Below are positions 16,703-26,063 of a DNA stretch of 64,000 nt, piece by piece. Numbering within the stretch: position 1 is the first letter of the stretch; each line of letters opens with the position of its first letter. The DNA is from Allorhizobium pseudoryzae. GTDB lineage: Bacteria; Pseudomonadota; Alphaproteobacteria; Rhizobiales; Rhizobiaceae. Where the stretch lies: positions 62,001-126,000 of the forward strand of contig NZ_CP049243.1 of assembly GCF_011046245.1 (NCBI RefSeq), written 5' to 3'. The position numbers and the translations under genes were made by a program. Below the pieces are notes generated by a model that was given only the letters and a program-made list of their open reading frames with translations, had not been told where the DNA came from and ran no database searches.

Positions 16703-17236
16703 TTATTTGTTCATGTCCGCCGCCATCTGCAGATGGTGTTCGAGCGCTGGCCGGGTCTTGGCTGCCCACGCTTTCAGGTCGGCGTTCTCGCCTTCGTCAC
16801 CGTAGCGCTTGAATAGATCAACCGCATCTTCATGCACGTCTTCTTGATCCGAGTGGTACTGCTTGGTGAATTCGTTGCCGTTGAGCTTCTTGAGGTCGTC
16901 GAGCATTCCCTGGTGAGCGGATGACATAGACGTCGGTATTGTCGCCTTGACCTTGCCGGACGTCACCATGGCCTTCAACTCGTTGGACGTCTTTTGGTGA
17001 TCGGCCAGCATCTGCTGCGCGAACGCCTTTGTCTTCTCATCGGATCGCTCAAGAGCAAGCTTGCTGGACTCGATCTCGAACATGTCGCTACTTGCAGCCT
17101 CTAGGACAAAATCTTCGGTTTTCGGGGCGACGCCCATGACGGAGTTGACGCCGGTTTTTTCAGCGGTGGATTGTGCTAACGCAGCAGATCCGGCAGTGGC
17201 GAGGAAGATGGACGCGAGAAAGAGGGCCTTTTTCAT
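16703..17236 (-). CDS. DUF4142 exported protein
   Basis: 177 residues from the ATG at 17236, preceded by AGGAGC; the frame can be opened further upstream but without signal-peptide logic. A signal peptide is clear (KKALFLASIFLATAGSAALAQ). The mature part matches DUF4142: an FVLEAASSDMFEIESSKLAL helix, then TKAFAQQMLADHQKTSNEL with the family's conserved M-x-x-D-H, and a C-terminal ARPALEHHLQMA. Such proteins are periplasmic, all-helical and ferritin-like in shape. Their function is not established, though they are often stress-induced. It is monocistronic with its own hairpin terminator. Confidence 0.85.
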   Translation of the reverse strand: MKKALFLASIFLATAGSAALAQSTAEKTGVNSVMGVAPKTEDFVLEAASSDMFEIESSKLALERSDEKTKAFAQQMLADHQKTSNELKAMVTSGKVKATIPTSMSSAHQGMLDDLKKLNGNEFTKQYHSDQEDVHEDAVDLFKRYGDEGENADLKAWAAKTRPALEHHLQMAADMNK

Positions 17237-18067
17237 CGGGAAGCTCCTGTTGAAGGTGACCCATAACCGCAGCAATGTCACAAAGTTCCTAGTTGGACCC
17301 GGTCCACCCAAGGTAGGCAAGTAGCAGGGAAGGCCAAACCGCTACAGTCGGCACAATTCGGTCAGGATCGACCAACATGCCAGCCGCGCGCGGAATCAGG
17401 TGCATTGAGCGAGACGGTTGGAAAAGCCCGCTGATGCCAAGCTTGTCGTTGGCATCCCCTGGCATGCCGTGACCCCCCGGCACTGTTCTAGATCCCAAAG
17501 GTGATGATCGAAGAACGTCAGCAGCGGCCCTTCCGGCGCCGCCAAGGCCGGGGCTGAACGGGTGGGGCCAGGGGGCACGAGAAGTGAGGGCGTACAGTTT
17601 ATTGACCAAACCTTAGCTGACGGCATGACCGGCCGTCGTGATATTCTGGTGAAGATCAGTTCACTGGTGCAGATAGATGAGGTGCCGGCCGGCGCAGTTC
17701 GTCCGACAAAGCGGTCACTAGCGTAGAGCGGACGTTCGTACTGGCGGCAACTGCCTCCACCGTGCCGGTTCGCGTCTCATGTCGAAGAGACATCAGCGCG
17801 GACTCCGCCATGCCGGTCGACCAGATGATCGCGATGACCGACGCAGCAACGATGATCGCGTTCGCGTTGGTAAAGTGTTCCGCGTTTCTATTGCGCATGT
17901 CCGAAGGTCCAGCCGTGCTTCATTCCTGTCTCGATAGCGCATGGCCCCTTTCCGCCGGGTCACGGGGAAAAGTCAAATTTGAGCAATCCTCATATTTGCC
18001 ACTTGGTCGTCTGGACGCGACAGGGTTCCGCCTTAATTTTCCGGAGGTTGGCGCACGGAGGTTACCT
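17237..18067. other. 830-bp gap between DUF4142 and Cache genes
   Basis: Apart from a possible small minus-strand gene at 17656-17898 (listed separately), no supported gene is seen. The plus-strand frame of the Cache gene extends back to 17762, but its true start at 18068 has a far better ribosome-binding site. The stretch 17300-17640 has no coding pattern that I trust. Confidence 0.35.
17656..17898 (-). CDS. Possible small single-pass membrane protein
   Basis: 80 residues with one hydrophobic segment (about 13-33, ANAIIVAASVIAIIWSTGMA) followed by a polar tail with many Thr and Ser. The ATG at 17898 lacks a strong Shine-Dalgarno. It could be a real small inner-membrane protein; no family is recognised and it overlaps no better candidate. 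Confidence 0.35.
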   Translation of the reverse strand: MRNRNAEHFTNANAIIVAASVIAIIWSTGMAESALMSLRHETRTGTVEAVAASTNVRSTLVTALSDELRRPAPHLSAPVN

Positions 18068-19174
18068 ATGGTCAATGCACGATCGCAAGCGGCGAGGATC
18101 CCGTCTCTGCCGGCAATGCTTTCCGTCTTCGTGCTTGCGACAACGGTCCTGTCTTGCGTTGCCGGATACTATGTTCTCACCCAGAGAGTGGATGCGTTTC
18201 AGCGAGCCGGCCTTGCGCGTGCTGTCCAGACCCGTGTCACAGGCGCCCAAGTTGCGCTGGGCCAGGCGCTCCAGGGAGAGTGGGTGCGGCTTCGCAACGC
18301 CGCGAAGCACGTTTCGCTCCTGACACCGATCGAGATCCAGCATCGGCTGAACGCGATGACCGACGCCGGCTCGGTCTCCTGGGCGGGATATGCGCAGAGC
18401 GACGGCACTGTCCTGGCGGCGTCCAATGGTCTGCTGGTGAACGTGGACGTGTCATCGAGACCGTGGTTTCAACGGGGGCTGGAGGGGAATTTTGCCGGCG
18501 ACGTCCATGAGGCGGTGCTTCTGGCATCCAAACTTCCGCAACAGGCACGGGGCGAACCTTTGCGGCTTCTCGACATGGCGACACCAATTGCCGGGGCAGG
18601 CGGCGTTACCGAAGGCGTTCTTGGCGTTCATCTGGATTTCGCCTGGGCCCGCCGAATTGTCCAACAGATGGCCGACGCTCTGCAAGTGGACCTTTTCATC
18701 GTCAACAGCGCCGGCCAGACCGTCATGGCGACCGTCGATGGTCGTTTCGGAGCGCTTGACCTGCCCAGCTATCGCGCTGCCCGCGCCGGAAACTCGTCCG
18801 TAAATGTCGAACAATGGCCAGATGGCCGCACCTACTTCACCGCCACTTTGCCGGAACGGACGGTGGACGATCTGCCCCGCTTCGGATGGAGCGTCGTTGC
18901 ACGCATCGATGCCTCCGGGGCGCTCCTTGGATCGCAGGATTTCTCTCGACAATTGATCGAGGCCCTTGTCGTCTATGCCATCGCCGTCATCCTGTTGACC
19001 ACTTTGTTCACTTTGATCTTCATCAGGCCCTTCGGTCGCCTGGCGCGCAATGCCATGTCTGTCGCTGAAGGCAATGACACCTATCCTTTCGAGAGCCGGC
19101 GAACGCGCGAACTTGCCATGATGAGCGCTGCACTCTCCCGCTTGCAAGCGGATCGCCGCGCCGACGATCACTGA
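18068..19174 (+). CDS. Cache-HAMP sensor protein without output domain
   Basis: 368 residues from the ATG at 18068 with GGAGG seven bases upstream. A first transmembrane helix (MLSVFVLATTVLSCVAGYYV) is followed by a long periplasmic region resembling a double Cache domain: VSWAGYAQSDGTVLAAS, VSSRPWFQRGLEG, LLDMATPI and GVLGVHLDFAW are the usual landmarks. A second helix at about 295-315 (ALVVYAIAVILLTTLFTLIF) leads into a short HAMP (RPFGRLARNAMSVAEGND) and the protein then ends. Cache-HAMP proteins normally continue into kinase, GGDEF or MCP domains; this one stops, so it probably signals through a partner. It is convergent with the glucan synthase gene, ending 12 bp away. Confidence 0.75.
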   Translation: MVNARSQAARIPSLPAMLSVFVLATTVLSCVAGYYVLTQRVDAFQRAGLARAVQTRVTGAQVALGQALQGEWVRLRNAAKHVSLLTPIEIQHRLNAMTDAGSVSWAGYAQSDGTVLAASNGLLVNVDVSSRPWFQRGLEGNFAGDVHEAVLLASKLPQQARGEPLRLLDMATPIAGAGGVTEGVLGVHLDFAWARRIVQQMADALQVDLFIVNSAGQTVMATVDGRFGALDLPSYRAARAGNSSVNVEQWPDGRTYFTATLPERTVDDLPRFGWSVVARIDASGALLGSQDFSRQLIEALVVYAIAVILLTTLFTLIFIRPFGRLARNAMSVAEGNDTYPFESRRTRELAMMSAALSRLQADRRADDH

Positions 19175-19186
19175 CTTGCGCAGCGG

Positions 19187-21148
19187 TCAGTACCGGCGCG
19201 CGAAGAGGTCCCTCACGATGGCCGCGAGCCGGGTGTAGCCGACGCTTGGCACGCTTCCATCTGCATAGAGGCGCTTCAGCAGAGCCTCGTACTGGTCCTG
19301 TGGCAGTTCGAAGGAGAGCACTGCGCCATCCGCGGTTCTTTCCAGCACAAAAGCCTCCGCATCGCCGACATCGCGAATGATGAGCCTCACCTCGCTTCCC
19401 GGCCTCAGAGTGATGCCGCGGATGCGTGCGCTTGTTTGTGTCAGGTCCGTCATCCAGACCCGGCGAAACTTGCCATCGGCGCGGATGATCGTCCTCTCCG
19501 GCTTGTCGGCGAAATGCCGTTCTACCCTCGGCATCTCGACGCACACGACAAGGGTCACGAAGAGGATGACCAGATTGTAGATTGTCCAGAACAGGATGAC
19601 GACTTTTCCATCGCCCGCATCGTTGTAGGCAAAGCGATCCGAGACGATTCCTGCCAGAAGACCGACGATTGTGAGGGCGAAGAGGATCAGGAACGGACGC
19701 ATCAGACGCCACTGAATGACCACCTTGGTTCGATCACCGCCTTTAGCGGTCACACTGAACGGGTGTCCGTGTGGCCGGATGAGACCGGAGACCGCGGCAC
19801 GTGTGATCGGAATTGCCCCCAGCAACTGACTGACGTCGTTCACGATGGGGATGATGAGGCCGCCCGAAATGAAGTTCAGGACAAACAGAACCCAGACCAT
19901 GTAGACGCCGAAATAATCGATCACCTCCGGCACGCTTGCATCAACGACGGTCACATTGAAGAACCAGTACAGGAGCGGAAAGACCATCGCCGCAATACGG
20001 AACGGAAAGGTGGTCAGCCAGAAGAGCACGGAATCGATGACGCTCCAGCGATCCCGCAGTCTAAGTCCATTTCGTCGCAAAGGGCCGAGCCGTCCTCGCG
20101 CGATCTGCATGAGCCCCAGGCACCAGCGCGCCCGCTGCGTCACATATTCCTTCAGACCCTCCGGTGCGAGGCCTTCGGTCAGCGCTTCATTGAGGTACAC
20201 GGTTCGGTAGCCCTTTTCCTGCAGCGCAAGCGTCAGCATAAAGTCCTCGGTCACGCTTTCTGTGGGCAGTCCGCCGACAGCCAGGAGCGCGCTGAAGCGC
20301 GTGACCGACGAGGTGCCGCAGCAAAAGGCAATGCCCCATCCATCGCGGGCCGGCTGGAGGTGATCGAAGAAGAAGCGTTGCTCGTCCGGATAGGACCGGC
20401 TGAGGCCCAGATTGTGCTGGATTGGGTCTGGATTGAAGAAGTGTTGAGGCGTCTGGACCAGCCCGACGGCCGGATCATGGAAGAGGGCGAGGGAGCGGGA
20501 AATGAAGTTGCCGTGGGGGACGAAATCAGCGTCCAGCACGGCGACGAAGTCCGGAGAATCCGGTTCCTCAGCCAGAAGAGCAAGCGCGTGGTTGATGTTG
20601 CCAGCCTTGGAGCCTTTGTTGTCCGGACGCCGGAGGTATCGCACGTCGCGAGACAGGCAAAAGCTTTGCAGCCAATCCCGGCGCCCGTCATCCAGAACAA
20701 GCACCTCGCAATTCGGGTGATCGGCGGCCTTGGCGCCCACGATCGTGCGTTCGAGGACCTCGCGGTCCTCGTTATAGGTCGCGATGAGAATGGCGGTCTT
20801 CGGTGGCGCACCGGGCTCCCACCAGGCCTGATTCGCTTCCACCTCGCTGCTGCGGTGGGTGGTGCGCATCAGGATGGTGAAGGCACTGAAGGATGAGATC
20901 ACGCTCAAAGCCTCCAGCGCGAAAAAGCTCCAGCTGAAGAACCAGTCTGCGGTCAGGTCGAACGGTGCCAGAGTCTCGGTGCCGCGCCAGAGGATGTAGC
21001 GCAGTGCCAACGCGATCGCGATCAGGAGCAGCAGGACGCGATGCGCGGTCCGATCGGGCTTGAGGATGATCGCAAGGAGGATGGCACAGCCCACGACAAA
21101 GAACAGGCGCGCGAAGCTGGACTGGAGCTCGGACAGAAACAGCATCAT
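19187..21148 (-). CDS. bgsA: BgsA-type mixed-linkage beta-glucan synthase
   Basis: 653 residues from the ATG at 21148, with GGAG upstream and one base after the bgsB stop. Membrane helices flank a family 2 glycosyltransferase domain with all processive-synthase motifs: ATYNEDRE, LDDGRRDWL, the DADFVPH metal site, VTEDF and QRARW. Several more helices follow. A cytoplasmic C-terminal region (VERHFADKPERTIIRADGKFRRVW) replaces the PilZ domain typical of bacterial cellulose synthases. In Sinorhizobium meliloti the BgsA protein of this layout makes a linear (1-3)(1-4)-beta-glucan and is switched on by c-di-GMP binding to its C-terminus. The gene order bgsB-bgsA is the same here. A cellulose or curdlan synthase is the alternative. 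Confidence 0.8.
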   Translation of the reverse strand: MMLFLSELQSSFARLFFVVGCAILLAIILKPDRTAHRVLLLLIAIALALRYILWRGTETLAPFDLTADWFFSWSFFALEALSVISSFSAFTILMRTTHRSSEVEANQAWWEPGAPPKTAILIATYNEDREVLERTIVGAKAADHPNCEVLVLDDGRRDWLQSFCLSRDVRYLRRPDNKGSKAGNINHALALLAEEPDSPDFVAVLDADFVPHGNFISRSLALFHDPAVGLVQTPQHFFNPDPIQHNLGLSRSYPDEQRFFFDHLQPARDGWGIAFCCGTSSVTRFSALLAVGGLPTESVTEDFMLTLALQEKGYRTVYLNEALTEGLAPEGLKEYVTQRARWCLGLMQIARGRLGPLRRNGLRLRDRWSVIDSVLFWLTTFPFRIAAMVFPLLYWFFNVTVVDASVPEVIDYFGVYMVWVLFVLNFISGGLIIPIVNDVSQLLGAIPITRAAVSGLIRPHGHPFSVTAKGGDRTKVVIQWRLMRPFLILFALTIVGLLAGIVSDRFAYNDAGDGKVVILFWTIYNLVILFVTLVVCVEMPRVERHFADKPERTIIRADGKFRRVWMTDLTQTSARIRGITLRPGSEVRLIIRDVGDAEAFVLERTADGAVLSFELPQDQYEALLKRLYADGSVPSVGYTRLAAIVRDLFARRY

Positions 21149-21149
21149 T

Positions 21150-22343
21150 TTAGCTCCAGAGCCGCCGCAGCCAATCCATCGGGCGTGCATCGAAGAACAC
21201 ACGCCCGGTGCGGCCGATAAGGCAGCGCAGAGCCGGATCGGTGCGTAGTCCTGGAACGTCGAGCGTCACGTCGAACCGCTCAAGATGCTCCTGGCTGGGA
21301 GCGACGGCCAGGTTATTATAAAGCGTCGATGCCCCGGTTCCGGCCAGTCGCGTCACGGTGCCCTGTAGGATTCTGGGTTCACCGTTCAGACGGAACTCCA
21401 CCTCGTCCCCAAGCTGGATGCGGTTGTACACGGATTCCGAAACGGACAATGTGACGATCGCCGAATTGCAGTCGACGAGCCGAACAAGATCCGCGCCTCG
21501 CTGCACGGTCTCACCCGATGCGGTCAGGTAATCCCACAGGATGCCGTCAACATTGGAATGGAGTGGCACTGAGCCAGAGCGGTTCACCCTTTGTCGTTCA
21601 GCCGCGATGCGCAGATCCAATGTTCGTATTTGCGCCTCAACGGCAACCGCCTCCGCGCTCAGCCTGTTCTGCTCGAAGCGCAGTTCCGATATCCGCTGCT
21701 GCGAATAGGGCGCATCATTGTAGCCGTCGCCAAGATAGGTGCCACGCTCTGCTGCTTCGACATGGATGGCCGCAGCTCTCTGCAGCGCGGCGGTTTCTTG
21801 GACTTCACGCTCCGTGACCTCGACAAGGGATTGCGCGTTTTCGAGCGATACCCCCGTTTCGATGCCGCGTTCGCGAAGACCGAGTGACCTCTGCAAAGCC
21901 AGCCGTGCATATTTCAACCTGGCTTGGGCAGCGGCACTTGCAGCTTTTGCAGCTTCCAAAGCGGAAAATAGCTCACGTTGACGCTCTTCGGCATAAACGT
22001 CTGAACGTCGTTCCAGATCGGCGATGTGCTTGCCGAGCGTCGTCCGCTGCTGTTCATTGCGTCTCGCTTCTGCATCAAGATCGGCCCGCTCGCGTACCAG
22101 ATCCGCCAGCCGGACGTTGTCGACCAGCGGATCGCTGATGGACGCGAGCGGATCTCCAGAGCTGATGCGTGCGCCAAGTGGCCGGTCCACAAGATCGACC
22201 TGTCCGGCGATGGGGGCCGAGGCGGTCGTCAGTCTCGCATTGATGAAGGCATCCGCGCTGACGCCGGCAAGCTGCTCACCGAGGATCACGATGAGGCCGA
22301 CGGCAAGGAGTGCCAAACCGGCTAGGATCTTAAGCGACGTCAT
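21150..22343 (-). CDS. bgsB: BgsB-type HlyD-like membrane-fusion partner of the glucan synthase
   Basis: 397 residues from the ATG at 22343, with AGGAGAC upstream; a longer frame reaches 22388. One N-terminal membrane anchor (ILAGLALLAVGLIVILGEQL) precedes a periplasmic body of the HlyD type: a lipoyl-like half (TASAPIAGQVDLVDRPLGAR), a long coiled coil at about 75-260 rich in Ala, Glu, Gln and Arg, and the second half (SNVDGILWDYLTASGETVQRG). BgsB is needed with BgsA for mixed-linkage glucan production in Sinorhizobium and probably guides the polymer across the periplasm. The stop is one base before the bgsA start, showing one operon with bgsB first. Confidence 0.8.
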   Translation of the reverse strand: MTSLKILAGLALLAVGLIVILGEQLAGVSADAFINARLTTASAPIAGQVDLVDRPLGARISSGDPLASISDPLVDNVRLADLVRERADLDAEARRNEQQRTTLGKHIADLERRSDVYAEERQRELFSALEAAKAASAAAQARLKYARLALQRSLGLRERGIETGVSLENAQSLVEVTEREVQETAALQRAAAIHVEAAERGTYLGDGYNDAPYSQQRISELRFEQNRLSAEAVAVEAQIRTLDLRIAAERQRVNRSGSVPLHSNVDGILWDYLTASGETVQRGADLVRLVDCNSAIVTLSVSESVYNRIQLGDEVEFRLNGEPRILQGTVTRLAGTGASTLYNNLAVAPSQEHLERFDVTLDVPGLRTDPALRCLIGRTGRVFFDARPMDWLRRLWS

Positions 22344-22628
22344 GTCGTCTCCTGGCAATGAGGGTCTTCCAGAGCCAAAAAGACGCAAAAGCTTGGGTTG
22401 TTCGAGTTCTTTATGAAACGTTTCGAGACATGGCTAACGCTGGGTTAACCGATCTCACAGCGGTCGGACCCAAAATGGGAATTCGAAACAGATCGGTACA
22501 GGAAGCAGCCTTTGTGGTTGTTTTCCTCCAGTCTGTGCCTGGCGGACAACGACCGCGCTCGTTGTTATTGAGCTTGGGCTGTTTAAGCTTCGAATGATTC
22601 GCGCGAGTGCTTCGGTGGACGATTTGAG

Positions 22629-24773
22629 CTAGGCAACGAGACGCTTGCTGGAGACGAGATGACCGAGGTCCTGGGCGCTCATCGGTTTCCCAACGAGATA
22701 ACCCTGAAGTTGGTCGCAACCGGCAGCACCGAGGGCCTTTGCTTGCGTTTCGGTCTCGATCCCTTCCGCGGTCACGGGAATATTCAGTGCAGCCGCCAGG
22801 GCGATCGTTGCTTTGAGAATACCGGAGCCGCGCCCCTCATCGTCCAGACCCCATACCAGCGAGCGATCGAGTTTCATTCGGTCGAAGCCGAACTGCCGAA
22901 GCGCGCCAATGCTGGCAAAGCCGCAACCGAAGTCGTCCAGCGCAAATCGGATGCCACGTTCCTTCAATGCGTTGATTGCGCGGCGGGCCTGGTCCGGATT
23001 GGAGATGAGAACGCCTTCGGTGATCTCCAGCGTCAATCGGTGCGGGTCAAAGTTCTCCTTCGCCAGAAGGTTTGTCACGTCGTCAACAAAATTCGGATTA
23101 CACAACTGGATTGGAGATATGTTGACCGACAGGGAAAGCTCCTTCCAGCCCTTGGCGGCCCGAATAGAGGATGTGAGGATCTTCATTCCCAGATCGTCGA
23201 TCAATCCGGAACGCTCTGCCAGTGGGATGAAAACATCGGGTGCAACAAAGCCCGCAGGCGAGTGCCATCGCGCCAAGGCCTCGACGCCGCAGATCTTTTG
23301 CGAGGCGACCGAGACGAGCGGCTGGAATACCGGCTTTATGGCATCATCCGCGATTGCACGCCGTAACTGCCCTTCCAGGCACGCCAGTTCTTCCCGCTCG
23401 GCATCCAGGTCCGGCGCGTAAGCGAAGGCGCGGCCCTTGCCGAGCTGTTTTGCTTTGTACAAGGCCATGTCGGCACGCCTCACCAGCTCAAGCGGATCCA
23501 GCCATGGTCTACGGGAGCAATGGCCGGCACTGCCGCCGATTTCGATCGTTCGTCCGCCGATGACAAAGGGCTTTGCAAGGACGGTAACGATTTCGCTGCT
23601 GATCGTCTCTGGAGTGGATGGACCAATTTGCAGCAAGGCGAACTCGTCTCCACCCAAGCGGGCTGCAAAAGCAGCTTCAGAATGCACTGCCTGCAGCCGC
23701 TGTGAAACCAATTTCAGAAGTTCGTCTCCAATGGCGTGACCCCATGCGTCATTGACGGCCTTGAAGCCATCGAGGTCGATCAGATGCAAGGTTACGGTCG
23801 CGTTTGCGTCCTCACCAGCACAGGTTGGCGACGCAAGCATCTCGAGCAGACCGCCTCTGTTCAGGAGACCCGTCAAACTGTCATGCGTTGCCTGATGATG
23901 GGCATTGTCAGCCATAGCACGAAGCGATGAAGTCTCTTTGCGGCTGCTGATAAGGATCAGGACGAGAAATGCCAACATCAAGAGCGTCGCAGAGATGATA
24001 TAGGGCTCAACGCGCTGATACACAGCTGAGCCGGGTTTCTGGCTTGGCCAGGCGAGAAAGGCGACGGGCCGCCCGTCCGGGCCCGGTAAAGCAATGCTGA
24101 GAAGGTCCTGGGGAGGACGTGAGCTCCGGTTCAGGCGCAGGCCGGTCAGTTGGTATTCCGACGCGATCTGCTCTATCACCTCTTCTGACAGTATCTTCGA
24201 GAAGCTGAGCACGCTGAAGGCGCGATCATCCGTCGATGACGAGTAGGGTTGGATGGAGACCGCTCCAATCAGCGATATGTCGGATCCGGCTGCAACAAAG
24301 CGTAGCACGGGATCGCGTTGCGCAGAATTCGCGGCCTTCATGAGTGTGGAAAATCCTGGCCCGAAGCGGTGATAAGGGTTAAAGGCCGCGCCTTTGTTGT
24401 AGGCCGAGACGATCTCGCCGTCCTGTCCGATGACAATCGCAGCATCATAAAGAGCGTAGTGCTTTGTTGTCTTTCCCCAGTTTTCATAGGCCCAGGAACT
24501 CGCCTGATCTGAATTAATCGCTGCATAGGCGTCGTCCCAAATCGCGTTGTCCGTAACAGTAGCCGCAAGTTTTTGTTGGAGAGACCGAACAGCAGCCTGT
24601 GCGGCGCGAACGGCCCTTTCATCATCCATGTTATTGGCAGAATCCCGCATGATGAGAATGGCGAAACCGAGGAGACCTGCGCCCGACATGGCAAGAAACA
24701 GAGTGCTGAGCGCGGTCAGTAGCGCTATGCGTCGCGAACGAGCAGGGTGAGAAGCGTGCACTTTTGTGCTCAT
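22629..24773 (-). CDS. CHASE4-GGDEF-EAL protein, c-di-GMP turnover
   Basis: 714 residues from the ATG at 24773; two more upstream ATGs are in frame. An N-terminal helix, a periplasmic CHASE4-like domain (DNAIWDDAYAAINSD is characteristic) and a second helix at about 260-280 are followed by a GGDEF domain with intact RLGGDEF and an EAL domain with VEALARW. The EAL catalytic set is complete by eye: LEITEG, LDDFGCGFAS, KLDRSLV, TAEGIET and LQGYLVG. No RxxD inhibitory site is seen. Both synthesis and hydrolysis of c-di-GMP are therefore possible. It lies immediately upstream of bgsBA on the same strand, about 285 bp away, so it may tune the glucan synthase. Confidence 0.9.
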   Translation of the reverse strand: MSTKVHASHPARSRRIALLTALSTLFLAMSGAGLLGFAILIMRDSANNMDDERAVRAAQAAVRSLQQKLAATVTDNAIWDDAYAAINSDQASSWAYENWGKTTKHYALYDAAIVIGQDGEIVSAYNKGAAFNPYHRFGPGFSTLMKAANSAQRDPVLRFVAAGSDISLIGAVSIQPYSSSTDDRAFSVLSFSKILSEEVIEQIASEYQLTGLRLNRSSRPPQDLLSIALPGPDGRPVAFLAWPSQKPGSAVYQRVEPYIISATLLMLAFLVLILISSRKETSSLRAMADNAHHQATHDSLTGLLNRGGLLEMLASPTCAGEDANATVTLHLIDLDGFKAVNDAWGHAIGDELLKLVSQRLQAVHSEAAFAARLGGDEFALLQIGPSTPETISSEIVTVLAKPFVIGGRTIEIGGSAGHCSRRPWLDPLELVRRADMALYKAKQLGKGRAFAYAPDLDAEREELACLEGQLRRAIADDAIKPVFQPLVSVASQKICGVEALARWHSPAGFVAPDVFIPLAERSGLIDDLGMKILTSSIRAAKGWKELSLSVNISPIQLCNPNFVDDVTNLLAKENFDPHRLTLEITEGVLISNPDQARRAINALKERGIRFALDDFGCGFASIGALRQFGFDRMKLDRSLVWGLDDEGRGSGILKATIALAAALNIPVTAEGIETETQAKALGAAGCDQLQGYLVGKPMSAQDLGHLVSSKRLVA

Positions 24774-24932
24774 AGGACATCCAAATGAATGAGAAATGAT
24801 GTCCATTGGACTGCAGTAAGACGTCATGTCCGCATATGCGCTGCGACTAAAGAGTAGCGGTAAGATCCTTTCAACGAGCTAACATGGATGATCGGCATTT
24901 TAGGTGACCGCGTACCATAGGCTCCTGTGCTC

Positions 24933-26063
24933 TCAGTCCATGAGCCTTGCAGCCCTGCCGCTGCGCCTGGTCGCGTTGTTATAGTATTCCGAGGCCTGCT
25001 GGACGGATCGATGCCGGGACTGCTCCATGGCTTCAGGCAGCGGGATGCCGCGGTTTGCGGCTTCGGTGAGATAACCGGAGCGCAGGCCGTGAGCAGAAAA
25101 CTCTGCCGGGTCCAGCCCTGCCATGGAGGCGCGCTGCTTGACGATGTCGTTGATGGCTTTCGGATCCAGCGCCCGCTTTGAGACATTGCCCCAGCGATCA
25201 ATGGCTCGAAACACGCTGCCGCTGTCGATCGTGCCGGCCTTGAGCCAGGCGTTCAATGCGTCTACGGGTCTGCCCGTGAGATAGACGACCTCTCCGTTGT
25301 CCGCGCCGCTGGTCTTAGTGCGGCCGAGATGGATGGACATCGAGGGGAGGGGAACTGATCCTTCAACAGGGATTGCCGCTTCCACGTTTAGTTGCTCCTT
25401 GCGCAGCCCTGCCACTTCGCTGCGGCGCCTACCGCCGGATGCAAAGGCCAGCATCAGGATCGCCTTGTCCCTGACATCGCGCAGGCTGTCGGTCCGGCAC
25501 GTGCCAATCAGCTTCGATAGGACATCGCCTGTCACGGCCTTCGCGCTTTTTCTCTTCTTCGGTCGCGGCGTTGCACGTACCGCCAGCCGGACGGCCGACT
25601 TGAGGGCAGGGGAGGCGAAGGCACCCTGCAGTCCGCGCCATTTGGTCAGCGTCGACCAGGTGGCCAGCCGCCGGCGCACGGTGTCGGGTGCATGGGGACC
25701 GGATGATCGGAGAAACCCTTGGAGGCGAAGCTTGTCCTCGACCTCAGCTGGCATGCCATGCTCCGGATCCGTTAGACGCTTTTCCGGATCCGACAGGTGA
25801 TGAGCGACAAACTTCAGGAGGAGAGCCTCCGGCGCGGGCCATGGGAGTGATCGGCCTGTGGCCGCCAATGACCAGGCCTGCAGGTAGGCGAGATCGGAGG
25901 TGAGCGCACGCAGTGTGTTGGCGCCCATTCCCTCGTTGACGAGATGCCGGAGCGTCTCGACATCCTGATCGGTCAGAAGCTCGGACAGTTCGTCGCGCCG
26001 GTCCATGGGGAGGACTGCAGCAATGGTGTCGAGATCCTGAACACGGCGGTCAACAGCGCTCAT
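24933..26063 (-). CDS. Tyrosine recombinase/integrase
   Basis: 376 residues. An N-terminal core-binding domain (about 20-165) precedes the catalytic domain, where the full active site is readable: Arg213 in GGRRRSEVAGL, Lys250 in LGRTKTSG, the box-II pair His325 and Arg328 in SAHGLRSGYLT, His351 in SRHRSVQQ and the nucleophile Tyr360 or Tyr361 in ASEYYN. This is the type of integrase found on rhizobial plasmids next to toxin-antitoxin genes and RHE_PE00001-like genes, as here. It marks the left edge of the defence island and may have mobilised it. No attachment-site repeat was spotted by eye, and the gene is not beside a tRNA. Confidence 0.92.
   Translation of the reverse strand: MSAVDRRVQDLDTIAAVLPMDRRDELSELLTDQDVETLRHLVNEGMGANTLRALTSDLAYLQAWSLAATGRSLPWPAPEALLLKFVAHHLSDPEKRLTDPEHGMPAEVEDKLRLQGFLRSSGPHAPDTVRRRLATWSTLTKWRGLQGAFASPALKSAVRLAVRATPRPKKRKSAKAVTGDVLSKLIGTCRTDSLRDVRDKAILMLAFASGGRRRSEVAGLRKEQLNVEAAIPVEGSVPLPSMSIHLGRTKTSGADNGEVVYLTGRPVDALNAWLKAGTIDSGSVFRAIDRWGNVSKRALDPKAINDIVKQRASMAGLDPAEFSAHGLRSGYLTEAANRGIPLPEAMEQSRHRSVQQASEYYNNATRRSGRAARLMD

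Noticed and set aside
17762..18067. N-terminal extension of the Cache-HAMP gene
   Set aside because: The ATG at 18068 has a strong GGAGG site and begins the expected transmembrane helix; the extension has no domain.
19436..20896. Long plus-strand frame (486 codons) across bgsA
   Set aside because: Antisense shadow of the glucan synthase gene; composition is charged and repetitive with no family likeness, as expected for a high-GC complementary frame.
24780..24932. Attachment site next to the integrase
   Set aside because: No direct repeat or tRNA end could be recognised by eye; not called.
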